Below are positions 34,872 through 45,624 of a stretch of DNA of 64,000 bases, piece by piece. The notes under the pieces are model-generated. The model was not told where the DNA came from. It saw nothing but the letters and a program-made list of their open reading frames with translations, and searched no databases. The stretch lies in contig CM041465.1 of NCBI GenBank assembly GCA_023213395.1, positions 175,777,741 to 175,841,740 of the forward strand, in the 5' to 3' direction. The translations under genes were made by a program, and so were the position numbers. The DNA comes from Cycas panzhihuaensis (taxonomy: Eukaryota > Cycadophyta). Position 1 is the first letter of the stretch. Each line of letters begins with the position of its first letter.

Positions 34872-35310
34872 CTAATTATTACCGATCTGCATAAATCAGG
34901 GGATGACATCAAAACAAAATATTTTGTAGATATTTATGAACTTTGTCAGAATAAGATAAAAGAGCTATGCTGGCTAAAGACTGAAGTAAAAGCATCAACA
35001 CTGAACAAATCAGTCTATCAGTAAATTTTGCCTTAGACATAACAACAAAAGCAAAAAAGAAGGAAAAGATTTGGAAAATATACTATTCGAAGGGCTAGAA
35101 AACCTTTCAGGCTTAGTCATCAAAAAACATATTTAAAAAAAAGAAACACTAACAAGTCAATAACTCCAGGAGCTTGTTATATTTGCAGCCAACAAGGACA
35201 ATGGGCCAACACTTGTCCAGCCAAAGTCTCTCACAGGGCAAAGAAATCGTTTGAAGATCTAGAAACAACAATTGAATGGAAAATCCAGTGGAGCGACTCA
35301 GATGAAGACT
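34872..35310 (+). pseudogene. Pararetroviral coat-protein C-terminal part with zinc finger
   Basis: Read in two frames. The first piece (to 35024) is a helical region, DLHKSGDDIKTKYF then YELCQNKIKELCWL. After a frame shift a Lys/Arg-rich stretch leads into a zinc finger at 35175-35217, C-x2-C-x4-Q-x4-C, followed by an acidic tail (WSDSDED) and a stop near 35312. The basic stretch plus CCHC finger plus acidic end is characteristic of Caulimoviridae capsid proteins, which bind the genomic RNA. The zinc-ligand His is Gln here, so metal binding would be impaired. Confidence 0.7.
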
Positions 35311-35312
35311 AA

Positions 35313-36219
35313 GAACTTTATGTCATCGAAGAATCCGAAAAAGAAAATGAAATTTCAGAAAGGACTCTTAAAATGATGCAGTCATATCCTATATATGATG
35401 ATTCAAAAGATGAAGAAGAAGAAGTAAGTGATACTTCTTCCAGTGAAGAAAGTACTGCAAGTGAAACTTCTGGAACATAAAATATAAGGTTTGAAAATCC
35501 TCTAACTGATCAAATCCCATCTGTAAATCCTTTCAACTCTCTTTGTCCATCTGACAAGTTTAATTTCTTCAAGTCTGTTTTACCATCCTCCAATGAAGTC
35601 CAGACTCTAAAGAAAACCATTAATGTTATAAATTCTTTGTATATAAAAGCTAAAGTTTACATTTCTAACTCCTAGCATATTATCCATTGCTTCATAGATA
35701 CAGTTTGTACATTCAATATAGCACGCCCTGCATTATTCCATCTCTTTGGAAATAGTGCTATTTCTAAATCACATGTGCTACTTTCTCTGACTCTATTTCC
35801 CTTTCATACTTTGCTCCAAATATCCCATTTAGACTGGGGGGGGAAGAGTTTACTTTAACAATGTTCTCATTTGAAGATCCTTAGGCTTTAATCATTCTTT
35901 CTATGCCTATGCTAGATATGTTCATGCCAGTAACAATTTCATCTTCTGCAGTAATCTTCATTATCAAAGATAAACAGGTACCAGTCAAAAGAATAAAAAG
36001 GGCAGAAGTCAATAAAACATTTTCAGCAAAAGAGGCAATGATGAAACCCTCTAATTCCCTGACTGACTGGAGTGATATTTGTAAATTTTATATGAGACCT
36101 CAATCTGGTAAAGTGTTGTCTATAGAAGAAGAGCAATAGATATTTCAGATAAGGGAGCAACTATTGCAGCATTGTTCAAAAGAGCCACAAAAATTTTGAG
36201 ATAAAGACTCTCCAACAAT
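35313..36219 (+). pseudogene. Pararetroviral linker and aspartic protease remnant
   Basis: Acidic Ser/Glu-rich linker (35330-35480), then near 35640-35740 a segment reading KAKVYISNS, HCFIDTVCTFNIARPALF. This is the retropepsin active-site region, which in functional proteins has Asp-Thr/Ser-Gly; Gly is Val here (DTV). A G run (35838-35844, seven G) lies in a shifted part. The 78-codon frame 35903-36139 falls between protease and RT. The protease would release the polyprotein units, but this one is disabled by sequence. Confidence 0.6.
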
Positions 36220-36830
36220 GGAAATCCGTACAATGCATGATCAAGGAGTTAAATCAAAATCGATTCCCCATTCTCCTATAGACCAATAAGAACTAAAGAA
36301 ACAGATCCAAGAATTACTGGAAGCTGATTTAATCCGGCCAAGCGAAAATGCATATAATTGTGCAACATTCTTGGTAAGGAATCATGCCGAAGTGAAGAGA
36401 GGAAAAGCTCGCTTGGTAATAAATTACAAGCCTTTAAATGCGGTTATAATTCCTTTTCATTATCCATTACTAAGAAAGGACATGATTTTACAAAAAATTA
36501 AAGATGCTAATATCTTCTCGAAGTTTGATTGCAAGAGTGGATATTATTAGATCTAGATAAGAGAAGAGGATAGACACAAAATAATGTTCTCAGTACCAAA
36601 GGGTTTATATGAATGGAATGTGGTTCCTTTCGGCCTCTGCAATGCTCTTGCTTATTTCTAGAAAAGAATGGACTCCATTTTTGGTCCATATGAATTCATT
36701 TGTGTATATATTGATGACATTCTAGTATTTAGTAGTTCTTTTGCAGAACATGTACAGCATCTAGAAATATTCATAGAATTAATAAATAGACATGGAATAT
36801 GTCTATCATAAAAGAAAATGGTTATTGCTT
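36220..36830 (+). pseudogene. Pararetroviral reverse transcriptase remnant
   Basis: Motifs in order: RLVINYKPLN (fingers), FSKFDCKSGYY (palm, first catalytic Asp), KGLYEWNVVPFGLCNALAYF and YIDDILVFS at 36707-36733 with both catalytic Asp residues kept. The wording of these motifs, especially KFDCKSG and PFGLCNA, is that of Caulimoviridae rather than Ty3 elements. Stops replace residues near 36548, 36554 and 36659, some where Gln or Trp is usual. The enzyme would copy the pregenomic RNA. Confidence 0.85.
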
Positions 36831-37215
36831 AAGAAGAAATTGAATTCTTAGGCATTACCATAGAAAAAGGAAAGGTTCAATTACAATCTAATGTAGCACA
36901 AAAGCTAGTAGCTTTTCCTGATAAGTTAAGGAATACAAAACAAATGCAAAGGTTCATTGGATGCTTAAACTATATCAGGAAGCATATCCCACAATGTGCC
37001 AAAAAAACCTCTCCAATAAGAAAACATCTTTCAAACGGAAGTTGGTCGGTTGAAGCAACTGAAGCAGTCAAGAAACTTAAAAAGAAAGCTCAAACTCTAC
37101 CAGATTCATAACTACTAGGATCAGGTAAACTTATTCTTCAGACTGATGCTTCTGATGACTATTGGGCAGCAGTATTGCTAGAACAAACAAATAAATCCCT
37201 AGAGGGACCTTTTGG
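36831..37215 (+). pseudogene. Pararetroviral connection and RNase H start
   Basis: Continues from the RT: EIEFLGITIEKGKVQL, then MQRFIGCLNYIRKHIPQ and, near 37128-37170, LILQTDASDDYWAAVLLE with the first RNase H Asp (TDAS). Breaks off after a GPFG segment, so the remaining RNase H residues are missing. The following sequence belongs to element B. Confidence 0.75.
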
Positions 37216-37572
37216 GTAAAATCATTTGTCCCATCACCTTCCTAAGTAACATAATTAATGTTGCCCATCGTCCTCCCTCAAAGAGGGCCTACCCCTCCTT
37301 ATTCATCATCCTATTATGCTTATGTTTCCCTAGGGACAGTAGTGAATATTCTTACCACATATCCTCCATGACCTTGAGATGGCCCAAGGCATCCTTTCCT
37401 ACCTCCTTTCATGTCCTACCTTCATCGAGGATAACCTCCACTATATCAACCCCCTTTATACCCATTCAAGGGATCCCCATATCCCCTACCATTTAATCCT
37501 CCTTATCACTAAGGTCAAACACCCTACACCTCTCTTACCTACCCACCTTTTATAGATGGTGGGTATCCTTAC

Positions 37573-38570
37573 GTGGCCCTTATGTATCATCCTTATGACT
37601 TATTAACTCAATCAAGAGTATGCCCCTTTGTTAATTACATGTCAATTCCTCTTTCAATTAAAGCCTTAATGACTAACCTACCACTCCACCCTAATGAAGT
37701 GCCTAAATTTGATAGTACTTCTTTACAAGATCCCACCAATTGTATCAGGGATTTTTCCATGATATGTATTAACTATTAGGCCTATGATCACATTCTAATG
37801 AAATTATTTCCTAGGTTGTTATAGGGAGATGTGTTAAAATGGTTTTACCATCTACTTACTCATTCTATTTCTATATTCCAATAATTAGTTGATACTTTTG
37901 TTAACTATTTTAATGTGGATGGACCTTTTGAAAGTGGGATGAAAGCTCTACTTCACTTAAATAAGGTCATGAGTAATTGAACCATAACTTTATCTAGTGA
38001 TTCCATGACCTTCTTCACTCTTCTAAGGCCACATTATTGGAAGAGCTATAGAGAGATGTTTTTGTAAATGCATTGCATCCTGAAGTATATGCAGAGTCCT
38101 CAAAATGGGGGCAACCACATGTGAGTCTACCATAGCTAAATGTTTGTCATTAAAATCTATTGAGATCTAAGCTAGTCTTAAAAAGATCCCAAAAAACTCA
38201 CAACATCACGAGGCACCACCTTCACTATGTGACTATAAGGGGCAATAACAACAATAATATTTTAGGCCTTCTATTGGTACATCTGATAAGACCTTAGATC
38301 GAATTACTTTTATCATCCACTCTTTTAAGTGGATGATAAGGGATTTAAAATTATAATCAACCCAATTTGTATATGAGCCATATCAATCCTCTTAAGGATA
38401 TTGATAGGTCTATCAAACTGCTTAGACCTTTCCACCCAAAAGCAAAGGCACTCAACCATTGCAAGGGAAGAGGAGAAGGCCCCCTCTTAAAAGGAAGTGG
38501 TATTCGGTCCATGGTAAATTCACCCATGATGATTTAAGGTGTTGGACTCAAGACCTTAAACTTACATCAC
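37573..38570 (+). pseudogene. Element B gag
   Basis: Aligns residue by residue with the Gag of C: VPKFDSTSLQDPTNCIRDFS here, VPKFDETSSQEPTEHVHSFS in C. Several stops in the second half. The zinc knuckle reads KWYSVHGKFTHDDLRCW, against KRWCSIHGECFHDDSRCW in C, so two of the Cys ligands have been lost. Gag would form the particle and bind RNA. Confidence 0.8.
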
Positions 38571-38977
38571 TACGTAACCCCCCAACCCGAGGCACTTCCA
38601 AACCTAATTTAGAATAGTTGGTCCACCAAGATTAATTTCCCAACCATGAGGAATATGATTAAGGGGGACAATAATAAAATCAATGAATGAGGAATAGGAG
38701 GGGACCCTCTTCCTTCTCTTATTCATCTCCCTTGACAACTTAATAAGCAACATCCTCCTAACCTAAAGGTAAGGATAAGAGGATTATTCAATTGTTTGAG
38801 ACCACTTAAGCTGTCAAGGAGGTCGACGAGGCTTTAGGGTACAATGATGTATCCATTTATATTATGGGAACCTATTCATCATGAGGATCTATACTCATTA
38901 AATTTGATCTAAGTGGCCTCCTATCAGCCAAGGATAGATAACTCCACTCGTACTATCCTTTCACAATCATAATTAAA

Positions 38978-39295
38978 ATGCCTAAGTTTACCTTAAAGAA
39001 AACCATTATGGATAATGATTTCTTAATCAATGATATGCCCATATGTATGCTCAAAAAATTGGGAATAGAATCTCTAAAGCCTATCCCTTATAGATGTCAA
39101 GGGTATAATGGAAGCAAGAAGGCACCTTTAGGAATGGTGACACTTCCTCTCACCCTAGAAGATAAGACTATACAAATAGACACCATTATCTTAGATATTG
39201 ATATGGATTATAACCTCTTGTTATGTCAGCCATGGATTGACCAAATAGGGGTTATTTATTCCTCAAGGTGGGGTCAACTTAAATTTGCCCACTAA
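38978..39295 (+). pseudogene. Element B aspartic protease region
   Basis: Open for 105 codons. It contains MDNDFLINDMPICMLKKLGI (a damaged D-D/T-G active-site neighbourhood), IPYRCQGYNGSKKAPLG, LPLTLEDKTI and DYNLLLCQPWIDQIG, the flap and LLGRPWL-type C-terminal motif of plant Ty3 proteases. It matches the protease of C almost throughout. Ends with a stop 59 bp before the C insertion. Confidence 0.8.
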
Positions 39296-39349
39296 GACCA
39301 AATCCAAATTGTCACTTGAGAGTCACCCCTCACTTGTTCATCTCATCAA

Positions 39350-39354
39350 CATAC
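39350..39354. repeat. Target-site duplication of element C, left copy
   Basis: CATAC directly before the TG of the left LTR. The identical pentamer follows the right LTR at 55907-55911. Confidence 0.92.
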
Positions 39355-40164
39355 TGAAACGCTCGCTACGGGGCGGTGTCCCTACGTCTAGCAAAAGGAT
39401 ATGAGAGTATGCTATGCTTAACTAAGCTAGGCAGCGAGGACCTCACCTCGTAGGGTGTCCGTGCGCCGGAGCGCGGATTCAGGACTGCAAGGTGCCTGGT
39501 TGCTTCCAGGTAGCCATGCAAAGCAAGGCCTTCCTACCCTTCGGATGGCCAGGAAGGAGAGAGAATGCCTTGCACGTTGCATCTTCTCAAGGCAATGAGA
39601 AGGTAACAGATGGAAGGGGAACTAACTAAGGTGCAGGCAAATGCAGGAAAGGGTGCAATGAGGGCAGCTTGAATACGACGTGAGCAAGTTATCTATGCTA
39701 TGCTACGCTAGATAAAGCAAGAAATAATGTAAAAGATGAACGCACTTCCCCTTTTTCTTTATATTCTTTTACAATTTCCTAATTACTTAGGCAAATGCAT
39801 GAAAGGTAACAAATGTAAAAGGGGATATGTAGGAAATGAGGGGAATACCTGGATCTGGCGCCTGAATGGAGGTGCAGCTCATCTCCTTAAGTCTCGCTCA
39901 TTTCTTCTCCATTCGTCGTGCATGTAATGCCGATCGGCGGTAGTGGCCGGAAGTGATAGAAGAGGGGTTTACTTACCTCCTCTTAAGCATGCAAAAGCAA
40001 ATAAAACGGAAAGAAACGAAAAGCTTGAAACCAAAGAAAGAAATGCACTACACAGGGAACTAACCTGCAACGGGCTCGTCCCACGTATCACTCCATTAAT
40101 GTGCGGTCCTGCAAATGGGTGAGAAGAACACATTCCTCTCGGAAGAGAGGCCACGAGATATACC

Positions 40165-40210
<46 letters not shown>

Positions 40211-41961
40211 TGAAATCAAATGGAACTAAGATCTATGCTAAGCATCAAAATATAACCAAATGAAATAGCAACATACAAGAAATTCTCTCACTACCATACA
40301 CCACAAAGACACTCGAAAGGGAAAGGAGTATAGCCTCGGGATGGCTAACTCACCCACGGGAGACCTCCATGGAACTCGGGGAAGAAAAACTAGTTGGCAA
40401 CAAGGTAGTGAAGCAACAAACTGTAATAGGGAAAAGAATAACAGGAAAAACTAGGGCTTATGTAGGGCTCAACACCAACATGGGAGACTTCTGGTAATGA
40501 CGTAGTGACGGGTTGCCTATGATAATCTGAACACCCTAACCAAGTTCCCTAAACTCCCTTAGCCCATTCCCTAAGAAAGTGTTGATTGCAAAGGGAAAGA
40601 GGACAAGGGACGGAACCCTTAGGGAGAAGGACAACAATGGGAGACGGAACCCCGCCTATCTCCCTCAAATCCTCTTATGTTACTTCTTTGCACTGGCTAA
40701 CTAAGGAAGAGGTGAAAGAGATAGTTTAAGGAAAATAGAGAGGCTTCAAAAAAACAACGGGAAGATATCACCAATCTAGTGTAACACTATGAGGAAAAAC
40801 TAGCTAACTAAGATCCCATTCATTAACAAACAAAAGAAATAAGAATAAAATGGATTGCAAGTAGAGAACAAGAAGTACCTCGTAGGAAGAAGATCAAGCA
40901 TAAACTTTGCTGCTAGGGAACATCATCAATAACCAACGTATGAGGACTAATCATGAGTGGTTCTTGCAAGAGTGAGAATGAAGAAAACTCCTTGCAAGCT
41001 TGGAGCCTTGAAAGTTGGCTCTTTGGGAAGCTTTTGGGTGAAAATGTCACTTAGATCCTTGAGCACCTGCAAAGAAAGATGGGGCTTCTTTGTGGAGAGT
41101 CAGAGGCAAGAATGGCCTTGCAGTCCAAATTTTGTAGTAATTTTTTTCTCCTTTGTCCAGTCGCTATGTATATAGATTGTCTTTTCTGTGTGTTTCCTTG
41201 TTGAAGAGTCAGAAATTCTTCCAAGAGATTTAAAAAATAGTGAAAAGATATGAAAAAATAGGGAACAAAATCCCCTTTATTCCCCTGTTCATAATAGGTG
41301 AACGTTGGGGATGTCAGGGTGACTCAAATCAATCAATGCCACGCGGCAGTTCTGCAAAAAAATAGAAACTGTCGCGTGGTTCCCTTTTTTTAAATTTCAA
41401 GCGTCAGACTACCAGAACTATGCGCATCACAGAAGATCGCTTACCGCTAAGTTTACAGCGGTATCAGACTAGAAACAAAAAAAAGAGAAAAATAAGCAGA
41501 AACATCAGGTTTTGGGATAAAAACCAAGGCTAAACATAAGTTAGAGAAACTGGGGGAACGCCCAGGCAATGGGTAGGTACCCAAAACAATGCAAAGAGTC
41601 CTAACTAAGGATTAAATCAAGCTTAGGAAGGACTGCAACATAAGCAACACGTTATAACGGGAGCAAACAGGGCTGACAGAAAACATCTCGGGAGACCGTA
41701 GAGACAACGTGGGTGGCTATGCGCCATACGGGGTGTAGCATTCGCTGAGAAATGCCCCCGTTGTGAGTTGTCATAAGTTGATGGTATGCCGTAAGCACAT
41801 GCATTATGAGCAAGTAGAAAAGTAATGCGTACAGGCAGGTATATGTCAAGCAATATACTCTAAATAACTTCAATCAAGCATGGGCAAGAAAAGATAAGAA
41901 AGTATACGTGAACAAACCTACGTCGATGTGTCTTGAGTCCATTCCCAATAGCTGAGAAACA
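39355..41961 (-). repeat. Element C 3' LTR
   Basis: 2607 bp, plus strand TGAAACGCTCG...GCTGAGAAACA. Aligns end to end with 53328-55906. Contains an A-run followed by (TA)n at 40166-40210 that is longer than in the other LTR. Open frames inside have no domains and are not genes. Confidence 0.93.
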
Positions 41962-41974
41962 CTGCCCCCTTGGC
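41962..41974 (-). other. Element C polypurine tract
   Basis: On the minus strand CCAAGGGGGCAG directly precedes the 3' LTR. It primes plus-strand DNA synthesis in LTR elements. Confidence 0.75.
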
Positions 41975-42321
41975 AGTAGAGCCTCACTGCTCGGAAGTGC
42001 AACATGATGGCGAATGCTGACAATTAAAGATATGAGTAGCACATGCATATATATATATATATATATAAGCAATAAAGAGCAGCATGTAGACCAAGGGCGT
42101 AGGCAAGTGTCGTGGCGGAACGCATGGACAAGGGAGACAAAGACGAGGACAACGTAGGGTCGCCACACGCCGCCTAAACATCGACCTGTAATTGAAATAA
42201 GCAAGTAAAAGGGGATGCCCCCGTTGCCAAAGTGCAACGTGAAGTAGGAGGGCATCTAGCAAATAGAGCAAACACATCTAACTAACAAAGAATCGAGACT
42301 TAGGGCCGGGCCGCGCAAGCC

Positions 42322-42744
42322 TCAGGGGTGGTTATCTAGAAGAGGGAGGTGATGCTCAAGGATGAGGCAGACGAGGCTGTCGGCCTCAGCATTGAGGTGC
42401 CTAGGGATATGCTGAATATCCACTGACGAGAAACAAGCCAGAAGAGACCTGGCAGCAGACGTGAGCATTCTCAGGTGAGGGCATCGCACCTGGTAGACCT
42501 GGGTGAGATGAGACACCACAACCTGAGAATCACAAAACAACACTATGGACCCACGATGGAAACAGAGAGCATCAGTCAGGGCTTCAATAACGGCCGTGTA
42601 TTCGGCTTCGTTATTGGTAGCCTCGGGAAGAAAGACCTCGGAACACAAGAAATCGTGTCCAGAGGGGCTGCAAAGAATCCACGCAGTAGTAGAAGGTCTG
42701 GGGTTGCCGCGACTTCTACCATCGGTAAAAATGAGAAGGGACAT
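42322..42744 (-). CDS. Second RNase H (archaeal/plant type, aRNH) of element C
   Basis: 140 codons without a stop, one of the few intact frames here. Starts MSLLIFTDGRSRGNPRPST: the first catalytic Asp in FTDG with the RGNP turn, then NNEAEYTAVIEAL (Glu), FCDSQVVVSHL (Asp) and HIPRHLNAEADSL (final Asp). This is the YTDGASRGNPG-type RNase HI found in archaea and plants, different from the Ty3 RNase H at 47931-48480. Tat-lineage elements are known to have gained such a domain. Here it lies at the far 3' end of the element, after INT and after the opposite-strand gene, about 350 bp from the LTR. It cleaves RNA in RNA-DNA hybrids and may back up the weakened original domain. How it is expressed is unclear; a spliced or separate transcript is needed. 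Confidence 0.85.
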   Translation of the reverse strand: MSLLIFTDGRSRGNPRPSTTAWILCSPSGHDFLCSEVFLPEATNNEAEYTAVIEALTDALCFHRGSIVLFCDSQVVVSHLTQVYQVRCPHLRMLTSAARSLLACFSSVDIQHIPRHLNAEADSLVCLILEHHLPLLDNHP

Positions 42745-43268
42745 GCCTGAATACTAAGCTTTGGTAGACGAATAATAGTGAAAGTAAAAGAAAGATTCGA
42801 ATGGCGAGCAAAAAGGTGGCCGAGAAGGGTAGGAGGACCTAGCAATGAGGTTACCCAAGAACGAAAGCAAGCAATCTGGCCACTGGCTGAGAGTAGGCGG
42901 AGAAAAGACGCCCTGGAGTGCCAAAGGTTGCTTTGGGAAGTAAAACGTGCTCCCGGACGGGGGAGCATTCCCTCTGGAGATCCCAGGAGCGAGAAAGGAC
43001 TTCGAAAACGAGTCCAGGGCGGCGAAATGAGCCAAACGAGTATAAACTCAGGCATGCATAGGAGTAGCACGTAAAACGATGTAGAAGGGCCCTAGCAAAA
43101 GTGCAATAATGAGGCGCCATAAATGCCCTTACAAGGGAAGGCAAAAAGGGCATCAATAGAGCACAATGGGCGACAGGGCCAGAAAGCAAAGGCTACCAGG
43201 GAAATGGGATGGTCCCAACGACTATTGCGGAGCCAGAAACGGAAGAAGTGCCTATCGGAGCCCCCGCC

Positions 43269-43276
43269 TATATAAG
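43269..43276 (+). promoter_or_regulatory. TATA box of the opposite-strand PMD gene
   Basis: CTATATAAGG, a near-perfect plant TATA box, 160 bp upstream of the proposed start codon, on the strand opposite to the retrotransposon genes. The first transcribed base would be around 43300. Possible upstream AUGs at 43392 and 43431 open a short frame ending at 43460. Confidence 0.6.
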
Positions 43277-43435
43277 GAAAACAACTGAAAATCGGATTCA
43301 TTTTCACCAGCTCTCGTACGAAACTAGAGCCTTTTCGTTACGACGCGGAGCGCTACCCGACTTCGGAGGCACGCAGGAGACGATTTGACTGATGGATCCG
43401 AGCATAGTGACAGTCGTTACGACCAACGAGATGAG

Positions 43436-45624
43436 ATGGCGACAGTCAGGCCAGACTTAGTGAGTGGATCTCGCAAAACCTTCCCCATTTCAAAGTTCAA
43501 AATTTAATGCTTTCTAGTTAATTTTATATATTTTTTATGCCCCTTATGGGCAATTAGATGCCTCTCAGAGTCCGAATTGGACCCAGAAAGAGGCGGGGAC
43601 CTGGGCATTAGGGAGCCCTGGTCCTAGTGGGCCCCACGGGAGTCCACCACGAAAAAAAAAAGGGATTTTTTGGGCCGAAACCCCCCCTTTTTGGGGGGTT
43701 GCCGTTCATACCGCGACCAAGATTGTGGCATCGCGATCTTGGCTGCGGGATCACTTTGGAGTAGTACGCAGGCAGAAAACCAGAAAAAACTAGAAAAGGG
43801 GCCAAACAAATTTCAAAAATGTAAAGGAATATCAGAAAGATAGCTAGGAGCCTAGATGACTACTAGGAGGCTGACCTTGACTGACTTTTAATGATTGCAG
43901 GCAGTTATCGCAGTGGATAACTGCGAGAACGTCGGCATGCCGATACTGAGTTACTTAGAGATGGCATCCCAAGAGGACAAGGCGACTCTGAAGAGGTGTG
44001 GCCTATACAAGGCCCTCAAGACCCCCCAGTTCGCATCAGACCAGAGGCTCCTGGTTGACATCGTGTCACACTGGGACAGGAGGAGGCATGTATTTCACTT
44101 GCCTCAGATAGGCGATGTCACGATCACCCTAGGAGATATCAGGTGGATCCTGGGAGTTCCAGCGACAGAGAGGCGAGTGGTGAGCGCCGCCAGCACCGAG
44201 GCGACACGTGAGGCGGCCTAGTTCCTCACAGGGACTGACAGGTAGGAGCGGAGGGGAGCTCCCCTCCAGACTATGCTCATGTCCAGGATTCCTCGGGCGA
44301 GGAAGTTGATACTACTATGCATTCTGTTCCGGATTTCCCAGAAATAGAACTACAGGGAGATCCCCAGAGGTTGGGTGGATGCAGCGCGCTGGTATGAGGC
44401 CAGTGAGAGGATGGATTGGGCCACTCTAGTTGCGGTGAACCTCGTCGCCCAGCTAGACACCATCCGGAGATCCGGCAGAGGAGGGTTTTCTTACAAAGAC
44501 GCTGGCAAAGGTCGCTTTTTTATTATTTTGCAGCAGTGGCACTAATAGGGGGGCCATTACCCATAGCAGAGTGGGCCCCGATGGTCCACAAATGGCAGAC
44601 GAGGCTCCGAGGGATAGAGGATCAGACCCATGTCTGTCGGTCGGTCGATGCGACATCACTCGACCTCCTCACTCCGGCTGCATACAATAGAGCCCCAGAG
44701 CGGTGAGGTGGGAGAGTGGCAGCGGTGAGCAGGAGTGCCCATCGACGACGATGATGATGACGACAGCGATGATGATAGCAGCGATGACGGTGATGATGGG
44801 GGAGATGGGGTTGGCCCATCACAACCTGCAGGAGAGGCAGGTCTATCACGGTCGATAGGAGGAGCAGCAGGACCATCCGGGACTGCCGGAGGAGGGCAGC
44901 CCATCGAGCCCGAGGCGGCAGGTGCCCGAGATCAGGGGTCGCAGACTACGGATCGTGAGGAGATCCGGAGAGGCGAGGGTCGAGCCAGTCCTTGCTAGGG
45001 GCAAGGTAGAGGCAGAGGATGTACCTAAGGACGAGGTACCTGCAGCTGGCAGAGGGCCAGGAGACGAGGATGTCACCCGAGCAGAGGAGCCAACGGCCGC
45101 GGCAGGTGAGACCTAACCGTTTCCTTAGTCGTTTGACATCTAGATAGATACTTGATTTCATCTCATTATGGTATGCAGTGAAGATATATACTAACACACG
45201 GCATGTTGCATTGACAGGAGTAGTAGAGGTCCGGAGACTGGTGGAGGCTATGGTGAGGGAGATGTTCCTCGTTCACGCAGAGGGGCAACCGCCCATCCAG
45301 GCGGAGGATGCACCCAGGTTGGCAGGAGCCCACATGCAGGCATTCGCCCTACTGGAAAGGGTGAGAGACATCTGGGCTATAGAGACCCAGGAGCACATGG
45401 CATTCCAGGGACAGCTGCAGCAAGAGCTCGACATGGCCAGGGGCGAGCGGGATGAGCTATGCAGACGAGTCCAGGCCTTAGACGCTCGGAGCGGACTAGA
45501 GGCGAGGGAGCAAGATCCGCCTAACATCTTGGAGGAGTGCCTTAAGGTGACAGAGGAGAAGTTTCGGAGTATGGAGGAGGGACTCCGGGGAGAGAGGGAT
45601 CGCATCCAGGTCCGATACGACTAG
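43436..45624 (+). pseudogene. Opposite-strand plant-mobile-domain (PMD) gene inside element C, two introns
   Basis: Model: exon 1 43436-43459, intron 43460-43900, exon 2 43901-45105, intron 45106-45217, exon 3 45218-45624. Exon 1 begins in good context (gagATGGCG) and encodes MATVRPDL; donor GTGAGT, acceptor TGATTGCAG, phase 0 on both sides. Exon 2 holds the PMD: VDIVSHWDRRRHVFHLPQIG, VTITLGDIRWILGVPAT, later GWVDAARWYEASERMDWATL, then a very acidic linker (44735-44800, Asp/Ser runs). Intron 2 is CAG/GTGAGA...CTAAC...TTGACAG, phase 1 on both sides. Exon 3 gives a helical Glu/Arg-rich tail likely to form a coiled coil. Exon 2 has a TAG at 44219, further stops and at least one frameshift (about 44970), so this copy is broken. 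PMD proteins (MAIN/MAIL1 relatives) act in transposon silencing; PMD is often carried by transposons. Confidence 0.7.

Larger units (their letters stand above)
34770..37215 (+). mobile_element. Endogenous pararetrovirus fragment (Caulimoviridae-like)
   Basis: Plus-strand remains in the order coat protein end with zinc finger, aspartic protease, reverse transcriptase, RNase H start. This order without integrase is that of plant pararetroviruses, and the RT (motifs below) is of that type. A movement-protein region is not seen and the RNase H is cut off at about 37215, where element B begins without a visible junction signature. All parts have stops and frame breaks, so the copy is inactive. Such copies enter by illegitimate recombination and are common in seed-plant genomes, including gymnosperms. 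Genus-level placement cannot be made by eye. Confidence 0.8.
37216..39354 (+). mobile_element. Element B, 5' part: old Tat-like Ty3 element
   Basis: Plus-strand gag and protease of an old Ty3 element of the same family as A and C. Gag core at 37573-38060 (YMSIPLSIKALMTNLPLHPN, GDVLKWFYHLLTHSISIFQ, LVDTFVNYFNV), a knuckle relic at 38497-38560, protease at 38978-39295. Its 5' LTR and the gag start are missing: the left edge abuts the pararetrovirus. Element C inserted after 39354, and B resumes at 55912. Stops throughout. Confidence 0.82.

Noticed and set aside
35838-35844. Run of seven G
   Set aside because: Too short for a structural claim; lies in a frame-shifted part of the pararetroviral protease region.
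41623-42277. Plus and minus frames in the C 3' LTR, some repeated at 55546-55818
   Set aside because: They occur in both LTR copies only because the LTRs are duplicates; no domain, frames not kept alike.
42576-43189. Long overlapping open frames on both strands (164, 112, 98 and 93 codons)
   Set aside because: GC-rich part of element C without domains; they overlap each other on both strands and partly the second RNase H.
43392-43460. ATG at 43392 as start of the PMD gene
   Set aside because: Its frame ends in TAG at 43460 and, if joined at the GTGAGT donor, is out of phase with exon 2; ATG 43436 fits.
44622-44904. His/Arg- and Ser-rich minus-strand frames
   Set aside because: Mirror images of the Asp/Ser codon run (GAC/GAT) in the acidic linker of the PMD gene.
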